From an uncultured Prevotellaceae bacterium (GTDB lineage Bacteria > Bacteroidota > Bacteroidia > Bacteroidales > Bacteroidaceae): a stretch of 30,748 bases of DNA. Both the position numbers and the translations under genes were made by a program. Under the pieces are notes generated by a model, which saw only the letters and a list, made by a program, of their open reading frames with translations, was not told the DNA's origin and made no database searches. The stretch lies in contig OMXX01000044.1 in the NCBI GenBank assembly GCA_900315105.1, positions 1 through 30,748 on the forward strand, in the 5' to 3' direction. Position 1 is the stretch's first letter; the number at the start of each line of letters is the position of its first letter. Below, in pieces: positions 30,152-30,748 of this stretch.

Positions 30152-30580
30152 TCACCGAATGCTTAGTGTGATTTCTTCTTTCCTTTTGACAGCTTTCTCC
30201 AAACGGTCAATCAGTCGGTTGAAGTGTTCGGCTGGATGAGCCATAGCCCCGCTGACTATTCGTTCGCCAATGATTATTGAGCCATCCTCACGATTGTTTA
30301 CCCCGTTGCCGATTTTTATCTGCGGACAGACCTTGGGTAAGATGGTATTGCAGGAAATCGAGCCGAGTTTGGGACAAGAAGAGCAGTCAGACTCGTCGGT
30401 GATGATACATGGCATCTTCCGGTGATAGTGCCTACAGGTGGTGAGGCGTATCGGATATGTTCCGGGAGGAAGATGGCAGTTGACATTCTCCGCCGTATCA
30501 CACACCTTCATTCCTGATATCTTAAGTTCGCCATCTATCGCATAGCGACTACGGCATAAGCGCTTTATTTCTATCTTCAT
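30152..30580 (-). CDS. DUF5675-like protein
   Basis: Read on the minus strand from ATG 30580 (142 residues; an upstream TTG at 30613 would add 11). Seen: MKIEIKRLCRSRYAIDGELK, VCDTAEN at 26-32, LPPGTYPIRL at 37-46, a cysteine-rich middle (DCSSCPKLGSISCN near 64-77), IKIGNGVNNREDGSIIIGER with an I-x-x-G-N-G pattern and an end AHPAEHFNRLIDRLEKAVKR. The CDTAEN...LPPGTYPI pattern and the I-x-I-G-N-x...G-x-I-x-x-G pattern fit DUF5675, seen in phages and Bacteroidetes, of unknown role. The many cysteines could bind a metal. Its promoter should lie in 30581-30748; none clear. Confidence 0.75.
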   Translation of the reverse strand: MKIEIKRLCRSRYAIDGELKISGMKVCDTAENVNCHLPPGTYPIRLTTCRHYHRKMPCIITDESDCSSCPKLGSISCNTILPKVCPQIKIGNGVNNREDGSIIIGERIVSGAMAHPAEHFNRLIDRLEKAVKRKEEITLSIR

Positions 30581-30641
30581 AATAATAAAACTATTGCTGT
30601 CCGGTAAAAACAAAAACCAGAAAAAAACATTTATGTTATAA

Positions 30642-30746
30642 AAGGCTTGCAGCCTTCATAATGTATTGCTTGTCTGAAAGCCTTTGTAAGCCTTTGGGGC
30701 TTCCAGTCTTTCATCCAACCAATCCATTCCCCTCTGCGAGGGTTGG
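30642..30746. repeat. Palindromic intergenic repeats near the window end
   Basis: AAGGCT-TGC-AGCCTT (30642-30656) is a perfect 6-bp stem; GCCTTT words recur at 30680-30696; CCCTC-TGC-GAGGG (30730-30742) lies within an outer CCAAC/GTTGG pair (30715-30746). Looks like the beginning of another dispersed repeat cut by the window edge. Confidence 0.4.
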
Positions 30747-30748
30747 AA

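Overview
The window reads as chromosomal DNA of a Bacteroidales bacterium, most likely Prevotella/Segatella or a close relative. Evidence seen: promoters of the Bacteroidetes type (TTTG or TTG, about 19-20 bp, then TAnnTTTG), almost no Shine-Dalgarno sequences, and gene families common in that order (DUF4422, a DUF6266-like protein, GxxExxY, PDDEXK/Rpn transposase-like, NTP_transf_5-like proteins, WbuC cupin). No rRNA, tRNA or CRISPR array was seen. The species assignment is inference.

Layout. 1-268 is the 3' end of a glycosyltransferase. 269-2164 holds a promoter, a long leader with a possible attenuator, and the polyprenyl-phosphate sugar-1-phosphate transferase that starts a lipid-linked repeat unit. 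2165-7586 is an accessory, repeat-rich stretch: about 13 units of a ~91-bp hairpin repeat with a GxxExxY gene inside, a cupin-phosphomannose isomerase fusion, a decayed toxin-antitoxin pair next to an intact YafQ-type pair, and a Bro-N/DinD-like gene. 7587-16439 is an AT-rich polysaccharide block: acetyltransferase, Wzx-type flippase, GT2, GT4, polysaccharide deacetylase, TupA-like ATP-grasp protein, Wzy-type polymerase/ligase, GT4. 16440-17841 is a GC-richer DUF6266-like gene with its own promoter. 17842-25655 is a second polysaccharide block: nucleotidyltransferase-like membrane protein, GT4, thymidylate-kinase-like protein, GT4, PssD/PssE-type split glycosyltransferase, DUF4422 protein, UDP-galactopyranose mutase, NTP_transf_5-like protein. 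25656-30748 is again repeat-rich: Rpn/PDDEXK protein, VanZ-like protein, four-helix-bundle protein, a second NTP_transf_5-like paralog, WbuC cupin, a MITE-like element and a minus-strand DUF5675-like gene.

Together the genes describe a Wzx/Wzy-dependent capsule, exopolysaccharide or O-antigen locus. The priming transferase loads the lipid carrier, several glycosyltransferases extend the unit (with galactofuranose supplied by the mutase and mannose-6-phosphate balance set by the isomerase), acetyl- and deacetylases decorate it, and flippase and polymerase move and join the units. Wza/Wzc-type export genes are not in the window.

The most unusual feature is a set of five repeat families invading gaps and gene ends: (A) ~91-bp hairpin units, (B) heptad/octad tracts of the GGTTAGA type, (C) nested CCCCCT/AGGGGG palindromes, (D) a duplicated terminator hairpin, (E) a 209-bp element with terminal inverted repeats. 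Families B and C also appear in frame inside coding sequences, and families A and B surround two small genes (GxxExxY and four-helix bundle) in similar ways.
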